From Cyclina sinensis (taxonomy: Eukaryota > Mollusca > Bivalvia > Venerida > Veneridae), in NCBI GenBank assembly GCA_012932295.1, contig JAAONU010000014.1:40222770-40286769 (forward strand): a stretch of 64,000 nt of DNA, in the 5' to 3' direction. Within the stretch, counting starts at the first letter, position 1. Every line of letters starts with the position of its first letter. The notes beneath the pieces were generated by a model. The model was not told the origin of the DNA and searched no databases. It worked only from the letters and a program-made list of their open reading frames with translations. Shown piece by piece: positions 36,590 to 47,323 of this stretch. The translations under genes were made by a program, and so were the position numbers.

Positions 36590-38150
36590 AGAAAAAATTG
36601 CCGTTTTGGGACAGTTGTATCTGTCCTTTTTTACACTCAAATTTTGCATTTGTCTAAAGGAAATACTTTTAAGCTATAATTTAATATACCGATTGTTTTT
36701 TTCAGTTCAGGATAAGAGGGTGTTCTATCAAAAAGCACACGCAAGTAAGAGGGTATTCTTTCTTTCTACAACGAATTTTTAAAAGAAAAAATCATTGTGA
36801 TGCCCAAGCTATTAGCAATTATTCCGGAGAATCTAATAACACCTTTTCATCTCAGTATATTAAACATCATTATAAAATCATCTTCAGAAATAAAAACTGG
36901 CTATTGTTGTGAACCCAAATTTGCTTCAGTGCTGATACTCAATTATCAATTATACTGTTTTGATCATTTTCATTTCTTCATTAATGTTAATTTACGGAAT
37001 GCTTACATGTTATATATTATTATTATATTTTATTATAATATAAAATTACATATCAAGAAGACTAAATTTCTTTTCTGCAAGTAGACACTATCTGAATGTG
37101 CTTAATGTTTCCCTTTTCTTGAAACGTGTTTGCTAGTTATTTAACGGAACATGAACCTAGACTAAGGCACTTGTTGCTTTATTTATATCTAGCCTATTGT
37201 GAATGAAAAACCTAACACAAATTATTAACTGGGAAATAAAAACAGAAAATTAGAATACTAGTAGCATGGACATATGCCTCCGAATGTTTTCAATTTCGAA
37301 CAACAACATTCAATGAACACACATCAGAAAGTGGTTTTAACAATATCTTATCTTCTGACATATTTGTCTTTACAATTTACTTATCTTTTAGATACTTCAG
37401 ATATTTCAGCTGTTTATTGGATTGTTTAGGGTTTTGAGAACACTTTAAAGTTTTTAAGATAAGCCGCAATAATGACCTACGCACACAGCATGACAACTTG
37501 ATCTCTTTTTGGACACTGGCAGAGAAAAAAGTACTAAGCAGAGTTTGTCTGCAGTGATTCTCTTTATTTGCTTTTGATCACAATAAAATAATGATTAGAA
37601 AAAAACTCACGAAATTCAATGGAATATCAATTAAATTTCTTTAACACAAGGTTGAAAACATTTTCAAAATACGCATTAGGTTAAAAAATTAACCTTATAT
37701 TAAGTTGAAATTTTCAGACAATAATCCTGGGATATCGTTTGTTCAAAATTAGTAAAAAGGTCATTTTCAAAACATTATGCCCGAGTGCCCTTTTTCTCGT
37801 GTCGTCGGTCATTTAATTTATTATTTATTATGTTTCCTGTTCTGTTATTTGTTTCCTTCGAAAAAAAATGAAGATACATTTATTTTAGAAAAAAATATAT
37901 AATTCAATACATGCGTCTTCAATACTTGTACTTGTAGACACACTGAAAATAGTTTTGATTAAAATAACTACGCAAAAAGAATTAATCAAATTCCGTGTAT
38001 ACTCTTCTCATACGAAGGATGTTCCTTCATAAATTCGATTCCAACTCTGTAAAAATTGTGCAATATTTTCCTCATATTTCGATGAATAAGGAAACGTGTC
38101 ACACGAAAAATATCTAACACATATAATCTCAAGCTTCAACACGGAAGAAC
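36590..38150. other. Single-copy centre of the inverted repeat
   Basis: AT-rich. The longest frame (36797-37084, 95 codons) is low-complexity and matches nothing recognised. No hairpin, tRNA or transposase motif was seen. Confidence 0.5.
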
Positions 38151-38154
38151 TTAA

Positions 38155-38822
38155 AAAACGAATGTCGAGCTGAAAGTTGAGCCAGCTCGACATTCGGCTC
38201 GACATTCAAAACATGAAAAAATACTAAAAAACGAATGTCGAGCTGAAAGTTGAGCCAGCTCGACATTCGGCTCGACATTCAAAACATGAAAAAATACTAA
38301 AAAACGAATGTTGAGCTGAAAGTTGAGCCAGCTCGACATTCGGCTCGACATTCAAAACACGAAAAATACTTAAAAAACGAATGTAGAGCTGAATGTTGAG
38401 CCAGCTCGACATTCGAAACACGTTAAAACGTTCAAAAACATATGTCGAGCTGAATGTTGAACCAGCTCGACATTCGGCTCGACATTGAAAAGACGAAAAA
38501 TACTTAAAAAACGAATGTTGAGCTGAATGTTGAGCCAGCACGACATTCGGCTCGACATTGAAAACACGAAAAATACTTAAAAAACGAATGTCGAGCTAGA
38601 TGTTGAGCCAGCTAGACATACGGCTTGACATTCGAAACACGTTAAAACGTTCAAAAACGAATGTCGAGCTGAATGTTGAGCCAACTCGACATTTGGCTCG
38701 ACATTTAAAACACAGAAAAATACTTAAAAACGAATGTCGAGCTGAATGTTGAGCCAACTCGACATTCGGCTCGACATTCAAAAATCAAAATATAAAAAAC
38801 GAATGTCGAGCTGAATGTCGAT
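38155..38822 (-). repeat. 73-bp satellite, right arm (inverted)
   Basis: About 9 units, reverse complement of 35695-36585, with some units lacking half the palindrome. Shorter than the left arm. Confidence 0.95.
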
Positions 38823-38865
38823 TGCTGATCTCCGAGCTAACTTCACGGACTTCTGGGAATCAGCT

Positions 38866-39490
38866 TTGCAATGATAATAATAATGCAGAGCTAGTTGTCG
38901 ATCTATGATCCAGCTCTGCAATGATATAAGAATGCAGAGCTGGATGAAGAGCTGCAACCCAGCTCTGCAATGATATAAGATTGCAGAGCTGGATGTAGAG
39001 CTGCGAACCAGCTCTGCAATGATATAAGATTGCAGAGCTGGATGTTGAGCTGCGACCCAGCTCTGCAATGATATAAGATTGCAGAGCTGGATGTAGAGCT
39101 GCTAACCAGCTCTGCAATGATATAAGATTGCAGAGCTGGAAGTAGAGCTGCGACCCAGCTCTGCAATGATATAAGATTGCAGAGCTAGTTGTAGATCTAC
39201 GACCCAGCTCTGCAATGATATAAGATTGCAGAGCTGGGTGTAGAGCTGCGACCAAGCTCTGCAAAGATATAAGATTGCAGAGCTGGATGTAGAGCATCGA
39301 CCCAGCTCTGCAATGATATAAGATCGCAGAGCTGGATGTAGAGCTGCGACCCAACTCTGCAATTATATAAGATCGCAGAGCTGGATGTATAGCTGCGACC
39401 CAGCTCTGCAATGATATAAGATTGCAGAGCTGGATGTAGAGCATCGACCCAGCTCTGCAATGATTTAAGATCGCAGAGCTAGATGTAGAG
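38866..39490 (-). repeat. 49-bp satellite, right arm (inverted)
   Basis: About 12-13 units, reverse complement of 34884-35690. The junction at 38836-38852 carries GAGCTAACTTCACGGAC, a second copy of the outer-end motif. Confidence 0.95.
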
Positions 39491-39520
39491 CTGCGATCTA
39501 TGTGCCAACTTCACGTTCAT

Positions 39521-40639
39521 ATCGATGGTTCCAAAATGTTCCTTGGTCAATCGCAGCAAATCTATATAAAGTATAGTATTTAATGTACGTTGAAGGCTTA
39601 TGACCACTGCATGTGCATGTGTGATTGTATTTTCTTCATGCATACAATATAAACAATGAAAACATAACATTTCTTCAAGAAATAGATTGAAAATCTGAGT
39701 TTGTAAAAATTGGATTATATCCTGTCTATCATGGTTGCGCAACCAGGATAGAATAGAAAAAGACACAAAACAGTAGGATTTAAACAGACTAAAATCATTA
39801 AAAGGGTATAGATTGTTGAAATAAAGCAAAAGTAGACATTTGGAATATTCAAGTGCTGAATTGTGTCGCAGACGAAGAACACTTGATTATTATCCCAATT
39901 TTTAATTTTTAAAGGGAGACAATATGCAATTTTCATAAAAAGTGAAAGATCAAATGATTTTTTATGAGAATATAGTCATTCATATCTGGTCATTTTCTTG
40001 AAGAAAAGTGAATTCACATGATTTCACAACTTCAATAAAAGTGATTAAAACATGGATATAATTCAAATGTCCCCCTTTAAAATCTTTTTACATTCCATCT
40101 GTAAATAACTTGATTATATCATCAAAATGTACAATATGTACTACACACGTGTACAATTGTTTAGGTTAATTTATACACTTATTATTTATCTTATTTCAAA
40201 ACCATGTGCGCCGCCTTTGATGCTTTGCATCAAAATTAATCTTGTAGGATACATGCATGCAGTTTTCCAAAATGAAAGGAGATTAACTTACAAGTAAGTG
40301 GCGCTTTATTAAATGAATGAAAACATGTAAAAAGATGATCATTTCAAATTTGATATAAAGATAAATATATTTATTAAGTACTTACCATTTGTTGTAGATT
40401 TATGGTTTTTTAGCACAGGTTTTCCTCAAAAAGTGAGCACGTGCATGTGCGACGGTTATGTTGGAAATGTTTTTTGACGCACTATTGTGTTTTCTCTAGC
40501 GGTTTGACCATTCCCGTTTGTGTTAGCGTGTGTTTGCGAACGGTTGGTACTTTATATGTGCGTGTTTTTGTGCGTGCGTGATTGCGCGCATGGCTGTTTT
40601 TTATACGCAGATCATTTAAGTTATTTTTGTTTATTTTAG
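39521..40639. other. Gene-free stretch right of the inverted repeat
   Basis: No supported ORF; AT-rich with a GTGCGTG-rich patch near 40560. Confidence 0.45.
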
Positions 40640-41640
40640 GCACGATTCTACAAAGGAAAAAGAAAAATTTAAAAATCACAAAGGAGGAAATTTTATTGAT
40701 GTTACGTTGCTACCAGTCTCATCCAACCAACTGAGGTGACATCATTGATGAGATGAAAGAAAATCTAGATCACTACTTCATCGATATGGGGCAAACAGAT
40801 CCGTGATAGATTGTGTAACAAGTTTGGGAAACTTATGAGGGAAAGCAACATAGACGATGATGACATCATGTAGGAAATATTTTTTTTATCTTAATGTAAA
40901 AATAGAACATTATCTTTTCGAAAAATGGTAGACCCAACTCAATGTATCTTGTGTGATATACTATTTAGGCTGTATTGTCATTTATTCTGTCACTAAATCT
41001 AGCACTATAGATATTTGTTGTCGCTCCGAGGAAATCTTTGAAATAAGTGGTATCACTCTGTAAAAACTATCAAACTGGACATCAAAAACTTAGCTATACA
41101 CTTTGTGGTTTTAAATTAAAATAAGTAATAAAGAAAATTCCCATAGATGATGTCTGCATTTTACTGCCTCTCCCATTGCCTTAAAACACCTACACATCAA
41201 ATTTTGTTATCAGAGAGGGTTAGCTGTAGTATTGAATATTCAAGCATCTGATGATTTTAGCCACATCTTCAGCGTTTGCCATACCTTTCATATTTGATGA
41301 AACGTTACAATTTTATGGCGATTGAAAAGCAACAGGAAATCATTTTCACTAACAATAAGTTTCATGGATACATAATATGTTACAAATGTCTATTTTCTCG
41401 TTACAGGAGAGAGGTGGAGGCCATTATTAGCTTAGAGAAGCGACTGGTGCACACCACTTAATCGCAAACCCCCTCGTCATCTGCTAGTGTGTCTGACGTC
41501 CGTGAAGTTGTCTTGGAAACATTCTCTTACTCTGATGAAGGGTCCACGGCTGCAAGAAGCAGACAGACAGAGACGCCGGCACAAACTGAAGTACGGACCG
41601 CTCCATCCACGTCTGCCGCTTCTGATTTTTTAAGCAGAAT
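40640..41640 (+). pseudogene. Decayed gene fragment, possibly SANT/Myb-like
   Basis: After an acceptor-like TTATTTTAG, one frame reads KITKEEILLMLRCYQSHPTN, then a stop, then DIIDEMKENLDHYF; a shifted frame continues QIRDRLCNKFGKLM and IDDDDIM. This is the pattern of a trihelix/SANT DNA-binding domain, but several stops break it. A second segment at 41408-41640 (Ser/Thr-rich, one internal TAA) may belong to it. Harbinger elements carry a Myb-like partner gene; kinship with the transposase at 31907 is only a guess. Confidence 0.35.
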
Positions 41641-42049
41641 AAATATTATAAAAAATTATAGATTCTTTGCTTTCTTAAAATACTTCATAATTTTTATTTC
41701 CCTAACATTAGTTTGCAAAGAATGTCACAACAACTTTGAGATGACCCCCGTCTGTAGTCCGTTGTTCACTGTCCACTATCCAAATCCATCGAAGGCTACA
41801 ATGTCTATTAGCAAAGTGACATAGACCTCATTGAAACCCAAAGCCTCATAAAAATCAATACCATGTGTCTAACAGGCCTTTATAGTCACGCACCCCTTGT
41901 TAAGCACGAAAATATTTATCCTGTCCTTTGTGTTTATGACACTTCAACATTTTAAATAGTCTGTACATGAGCAAGACCTCTTGAGTTTACGCTAAAGATG
42001 GCTAATACAACTAGTACGCGACATTGAACTGAAGCAGAAATGTGACATA

Positions 42050-42930
42050 GTGTAGGGTGTAAGGAACACGTCACAATGAGGTTTTGGATATCTTGGATGC
42101 TCATTACACCGGGATTACAAGAGCCTTGTCCAGAAATCGACAATGTGACACGCATGTTAGACGACAAGGTGGGGCAGAAAAAGGGTTGATGATAAGTTTC
42201 TAAATTTGGGCACAAAGGAACCGTCTGTTATCAAGCTTCGTGTAGACCCTATTACTACATCTGGGATGACTATCACCAGCTATACTCTAGCTATGGTCAA
42301 GGCTGCCCAAGAGTGTGCGTAGGTCTACAAGACCATGTATATGCATCCTATTGTTCAAAAACCATCACCAGAAACGGCATGAGTGGGCACTGGAACATGT
42401 TGGTGGCACAAGAAAACAATGGAGACCGGTCCTCTTCACTTATGCGTCTCGGTAGTGCCTTGACCACATGCATTACCGTATTGCGCTGTGACAGAGCCCA
42501 CGCGAGAGGTTTCATTCAGTTTACTTACCTTAACACGATCTGTATGCCTGGCTCGGTACTGGTCTTTTTTTACTTTGATTAGGGTACCGTGACTATTCAG
42601 CGTTAAAGAGATGCCTTTTATACGGCCTTAAGCTGCAGCACTTCTTCCTCCTGGACGATTGTGTCCGTTATCACGGTACAAGGGTTCCGCAAGAGTACTT
42701 GCATAGGGAGGGGATCGAGCCGTTGGAGTAACTGGTCTCTGGAAGGAAATCGATCGAGCACCTTTTTCAATGACCTACAGCTAGAGATTCCGGCACGGAA
42801 AGTCTAGCCAAGATCTACAAAGGGTCTTGGCACAATGCTAGTCCATAAATAGAGTAGATTGGCTCAAAAGTGTCACCAACAAACTTAATTGCCAGGCGCT
42901 GAAAAGGCTTTTGATAAAAATAAGGAAATG
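42050..42930 (+). pseudogene. Tc1/mariner transposase fossil
   Basis: Readable in broken frames: HEWALEHVGGTRKQWRPVLF (catalytic-core lead-in), REFHSVYL, then LLDDCVRYHGTRVPQEYL and EGIEPLE with SIEHLF, matching the Tc1 DNARPH to SPDLNPIEH region. Many stops. The 3' half, with its downstream flank, recurs at 55916-56260. Confidence 0.7.
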
Positions 42931-43210
42931 ACCCAAGTCAATGAAATCCCTGTTTCCTATTGTCGTCTTGTTCATTTTGTTTAAAGGTCCTTAAAACAAC
43001 AACAAATTGATCAGTCAGCCACTAATTATTTCTAAAAACCAACAAAATAACTTAAGTATAGCCCACCTACACCTAAACATGAATTCTCTATAGGTACATA
43101 TTTCGTGCTTAACTAACATTAAGGTGTGTATTAATTAGTTCGTAAACCATGACAAAAATGTTTACATTCGATTTTGATTTTAATAAATAGTTGAAGCAAA
43201 ACATACATCT
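42587..43210 (+). repeat. Segmental duplicate of 55916-56550
   Basis: The copies align from CTATTCAGCGTTAAAGAGATG through the Tc1 3' half and beyond it, including AGCCACTAATTATTTC and CATAAACCATGGCAAAAATG-type sequence. It is the continuation of the 30157-31377 duplicate after an 11-kb gap. Confidence 0.75.
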
Positions 43211-43639
43211 AAGTCAAAAATATAATTGCAGTTTAAAAACACTTCAGCAACAAGGTATTTCTCAAACAATGTATTATGGAGTTTGATTTATAAATTAAAG
43301 AAAATTAAAAAGCAATATTAATTTCTTTACGCTATTCGTGAAAACCATTTGTAAATTCAAAAAGAAAGGCTACCAACATAATATTCTACAGCGCTCTGCC
43401 TACGTGATGATTAAATCGCTTTGCTCACCTCTTTGTTTGCACGACGGTGACAGGGGTATGAGAGTTAATGAAGGTTACTAGGGAAACAAGAAAAAAAACG
43501 TAGAAACTCGATCAGTTTCTCTTATTTCTGCCATCGTGTTCTTGCTGATTTGACTCAGGTCTTGTCTCAGTAAGTCATTGAGTACCTATCCTTGTCGCTC
43601 TACAATGCCATTAGCTTTTTATGTTTTATGTTTGTGTTT

Positions 43640-43955
43640 TTGCATGCAGCATTGTCAAGTTGATGGGTTGTCTGGAATTAACTCACCAAGACAACTTGTT
43701 CTTGTTTTTTCTTTTGAAAACCTGTTGGGCAAGTGTAAAGTTGATGCACCCTTGAACCTGGTTTAAACTCCCAGTGCGAATGTTTTGCCACTGACCGTTC
43801 TTAAAGGTAGCCCTTCGGGTTCTTTGTTTCGATAATTGTATGTGGTGTCTTTTTTTAACTCATCTATTAATATATTTGTGCTGTTTTTTCTGCTACTTTC
43901 TGACTGTTTAGGGGAGCTATGGATTTTTTTACTGAGGCTTTTCCTGATATGCCTA
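43640..43955 (-). repeat. Dispersed repeat, copy 2
   Basis: Reverse-orientation homologue of 22568-22855. Similarity runs from CAAGAACAAGTTGT through GACACCACATACAATTAT to CCTCAGTAAAAA. Confidence 0.6.
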
Positions 43956-44167
43956 TTTCACTATTGTTTTACTATGACTTTATGACCTCTAAGAAAACCG
44001 ACCTGTTAAACAGTTTCATAATTCAAACTTTGTTGCATTTGCCGTAATTAATACAAGTTTTAACGGTTAAAATTCTGTGTTTCTTATTCTGTTTAAATGA
44101 CTTATTTAGTTAAAGGATTATAAGGAGAGACATTTTAAAGTTATCAAATCAGTCGCCATTGTAAACA

Positions 44168-44245
44168 ATGGAAGAACAGTTCAAAAGACTGGCGAAGACA
44201 TTACAGTATGCTGTAAAGGAGACTGAAAACTGCGAATATCAAAAG
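44168..44245 (+). other. Isolated candidate start exon
   Basis: ATG in a fair context, then 26 codons beginning MEEQFKRLAKTLQYAVKE, ending at donor gtaatt in phase 0. It would join the large exon of gene D (47572) in frame. But the duplicated 3' flank and 5' region lie between, and gene D has a better start at 47276. It may be a remnant of another array member. Confidence 0.3.
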
Positions 44246-44659
44246 GTAATTCGGTGTGTTTTATATGTATAATGGTTAACCGTAAAAAGATATTGCAAAT
44301 AATAGTAAAGCTGTTTTTATAAGACGATTTTTTAAAAAACCTTATTCTAGTGTTTGCTTAGTATCCCAAACTCATATAAAACTTGTAAACATGTTTGAAA
44401 TGTTTAGCATTGCAAAATCAAAGTCTGTCTAGTTTTAAAACATTTACAGGTAAAGATATTAAAGAGCATATTTTTATTATTATAAGATACCTAGATAATG
44501 ATTATACATTGCGCACACGAGTAAACTTAAATCTTGTATCATTCTGTTTATCCCTTTTGAAGTTATCATCACATGATAATAATGCTTCAAGGTAATGGCT
44601 ACAAAACTTTGTTTATTATGTAAATGTAGTTTGCAATAATAACGTAAAACAGATATGGA

Positions 44660-45560
44660 GGCAAGGCTGTAATACCTATTATTGTTGATATGTTTAGTTT
44701 GTTAAGGCGGCAGTATCTGTGACTTGTGACATAATCAGCCTGTAAGGATGCAATACCTGTGATTGGTGACATGTATAGTTTGTTCAGGCGGCAATACCTG
44801 TGATTGGTGACATGTATAGTTTGTTCAGGCGGCAATACCTGTGATTGGTGACATGTATAGTTTGTTCAGGCGGCAATACCTGTGATTGGTGACATGTATA
44901 GTTTGTTCAGGCGACAAAACCTGTGATTGGTGACATGTATTGTTTGTTCAGGCAGAAATAGAATACCACTGATTAGTGCCAAAAGAAATGAAGTACTCAT
45001 GGAAAGAACAGAACTTTAGTCACTTAAGCTTAGGTTAAGGTCTCGAATGGATTGTCCCTTCATATTTATTCACCAAATTCAACCGAAATAAAGACACACA
45101 TCAGGAAGGCAATATTGTTTGATTGTTTTAATGTTTAGATCGCAAGGCATACACTACATATAGGTGAATATACCGTATATTGTATGATGTTTTGTCGTAT
45201 AATACAAATCATGCATCATTTTCTCTATAAACTCTCCTCATACAGTCTCCTCTTTTTGAATAATGTTAAAACCCTGAAATGACTGCTTATAACTATAAAA
45301 AATGAAAATAAATGTACCTGACCAATTCACGAACGGAAGCAGTTGTCAAGTAAAACAAAAGGCAACAACATTTTCTTTGCTCTTGTGTGTGTTTCTTAAA
45401 TCTTTGTTTGTTTCAGTTATGACTCAACTGACTTGCAATATACATAGTAAATTTGATCAGAATTTACTCGCAGTTCATGTCATTTTCCCTGTAGAATAAC
45501 AATGTATTAGAAGGACTGAGTCAGAGCATGTAATGGCCGTCAACATTCATATTGTCTTTG
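44660..45560 (+). repeat. Third copy of the array 3' flank with 41-bp minisatellite
   Basis: 44660-44960 holds six to seven units of CCTGTGATTGGTGACATGTA plus TAGTTTGTTCAGGCGGCAATA; the middle ones are identical. 45000-45560 matches 4900-5650. The gene that should precede it (gene C 3' exons) is missing. Confidence 0.8.
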
Positions 45561-45859
45561 CATCTACAGTTTGCGTGTTTAAAGGCTGCATCATATTTTA
45601 GATATATATTAAAACTGAAATATATTCTCTAATTCCAATATAAGGTAAAGTTTTATAATCGAACCTTAAACAATAACAGGAAAAACTAAGTAAACAAGAA
45701 CTATCTTTTAAACAGAACATCGGCGTTTATACACTACAAAATTAATGCCCTATTAATGTATAGCTTTTGGACATACATAAAATATTGAACGCTCATGGTT
45801 AATCCTATTTCGTATCACAACAAGAACGCGTGTTCAATCGGACAGTATTATCTTGAGGG

Positions 45860-46012
45860 TTTTCGTTTTCGGAAAAAAGGAAGTAAATTGATTTCGTGGA
45901 AGAAAACTACTCCAGTTGACTTCAGTGTGTTACAACACGTTTACCGCGACAACATGCTTTCACATAAGTTGAAATAATCAAAACTGTTAATTGTATGGGC
46001 GGCTACTGAAAA
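45860..46012 (+). promoter_or_regulatory. Conserved 5' region and probable exon 1 of gene D
   Basis: Copy of the block at 8950 and 28225: GGAAGTAAATTGATTTCGTG near 45880, ending GGCGGCTACTGAAAA at donor gtaagtaa (46013). Confidence 0.5.
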
Positions 46013-47212
46013 GTAAGTAATTTTAAAACGTTTTTGAGAAATGTTTAGAAACATTTATGTGGTCAGTTTAAGTCAGTTGAATAGTTGCAAATGGAAAACG
46101 TTTGAATGTTGATTTGATGACAAATTCGTATTTATTTGCAGTCTACATTCCTTTACAAAATCGAATATATAATAGTTCGTCTTAATCGAGAGAAAAATAT
46201 CAGAAAGGTTGACAATGCTTCCTTTCTTATTAAGTTGTTAAGTTATTTAGCCAAAGCTGTTTAGAAATTTTGTCAACAGTATAAATATAAATTCCTGATC
46301 AATGACTTAATAAACACATTACATTATTAAGCAACATGGTAGATTGCCATTTTAAATATATTGTAGATTTTACACCCAAATAAGGAAATAAAAAATGAAC
46401 AGGTCCGTCATTCAAAGAAACGCGTTTTCACATTAGAAAGCAGTGAACGTGTCAGTAAAACATAATTTAAAAAATGCAGCATGACAGGTTATTTCATTGC
46501 AAGTATGATGATACCGGGTTTGAACAAATCCAGAAGTAAAATATCAGACTAAAGCTTATAATAACTAAACTGATAAAGTTATCTAGGACAAACGGTAAAG
46601 AAACAATTTTAAGAGTTAAGCCCCCTTTTACAGATTAAGTTACCTAAAGGTTCTGAATGTGGAGAACAGAATTATATACTGAACGAAAAATTACCTGTTT
46701 TAGTGTGTGTATGTACCTGTGATGTTTGTGTGCATATTCTCTAAATTTGCTAAATTGGTCAGTAATTCTGCCAGCTTATTCAGTGAAATTTTCAATTTCG
46801 ATTTACTGCATGGTATTGATATAATTGGTCCTATTTTCACACAACGTTATTGCATTGCAAACCTACATTCATTTAAAAATATCCATTTTAAAATGTAGAT
46901 ATTGTGCCGGACTTTCAGTGCTAAACATACCACAAACATTACGGAAGACGGTCTTTGGGTTGTTGGAGTATGTGTTTCTGCTTCAAAGGAACAACACGAA
47001 TTGTTTCGACTGTGCAGGCAGTCAGAGAATCCGAGATAGCCGCTTTAAATCTGATATTTTAAAATAACATACATTTGGTTTCTTGATGCGTAATGTTCAC
47101 TGGTTAAAAATTAATCATTTTGTTATAGAGAACCAAAGCTGTCTGTTTCAGATAAGACGTTTTTGACTTCATTGTAACTGCAAAAATGTACTCGGGTGCC
47201 TTCTATCAACAG

Positions 47213-47323
47213 GATGAAGTCACTTTTCAGCTGAACAAACAATTTACACGACAAACGTGCCTGTTTTGATTGATCATGGCACAGTCACGGTACACCACTT
47301 CACGGGACAGCGACTTGCTCTGT
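47213..47323 (+). CDS. Gene D, exon with the start codon
   Basis: Acceptor CTATCAACAG at 47212, donor gtaagt at 47324. ATG at 47276 in ATCATGGC context gives MAQSRYTTSRDSDLLC and joins the next exon in phase 0. A six-codon upstream frame (47214-47234) precedes it and has a counterpart in gene B, so it may damp translation. Confidence 0.6.

Larger units (their letters stand above)
34856..39520. mobile_element. 4.7-kb inverted-repeat element built of two satellites
   Basis: The outer ends are a 27-bp inverted pair with one mismatch: ATGAACGTGAAGTTAGCACA from 34856 and its complement ending at 39520. Inward from each end lie a 49-bp satellite, then a 73-bp satellite, in mirror order, around a 1.5-kb single-copy centre. 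No protein-coding gene was found inside. It resembles a foldback or satellite-carrying non-autonomous transposon, but the family is not recognised. Confidence 0.7.

Noticed and set aside
34856..36657. Several long ORFs of 60-158 codons across the left satellites
   Set aside because: They are produced by stop-free monomers with a period of 1 mod 3; the same happens inverted at 38008-39444. No start context, domain or single-copy sequence supports a protein.
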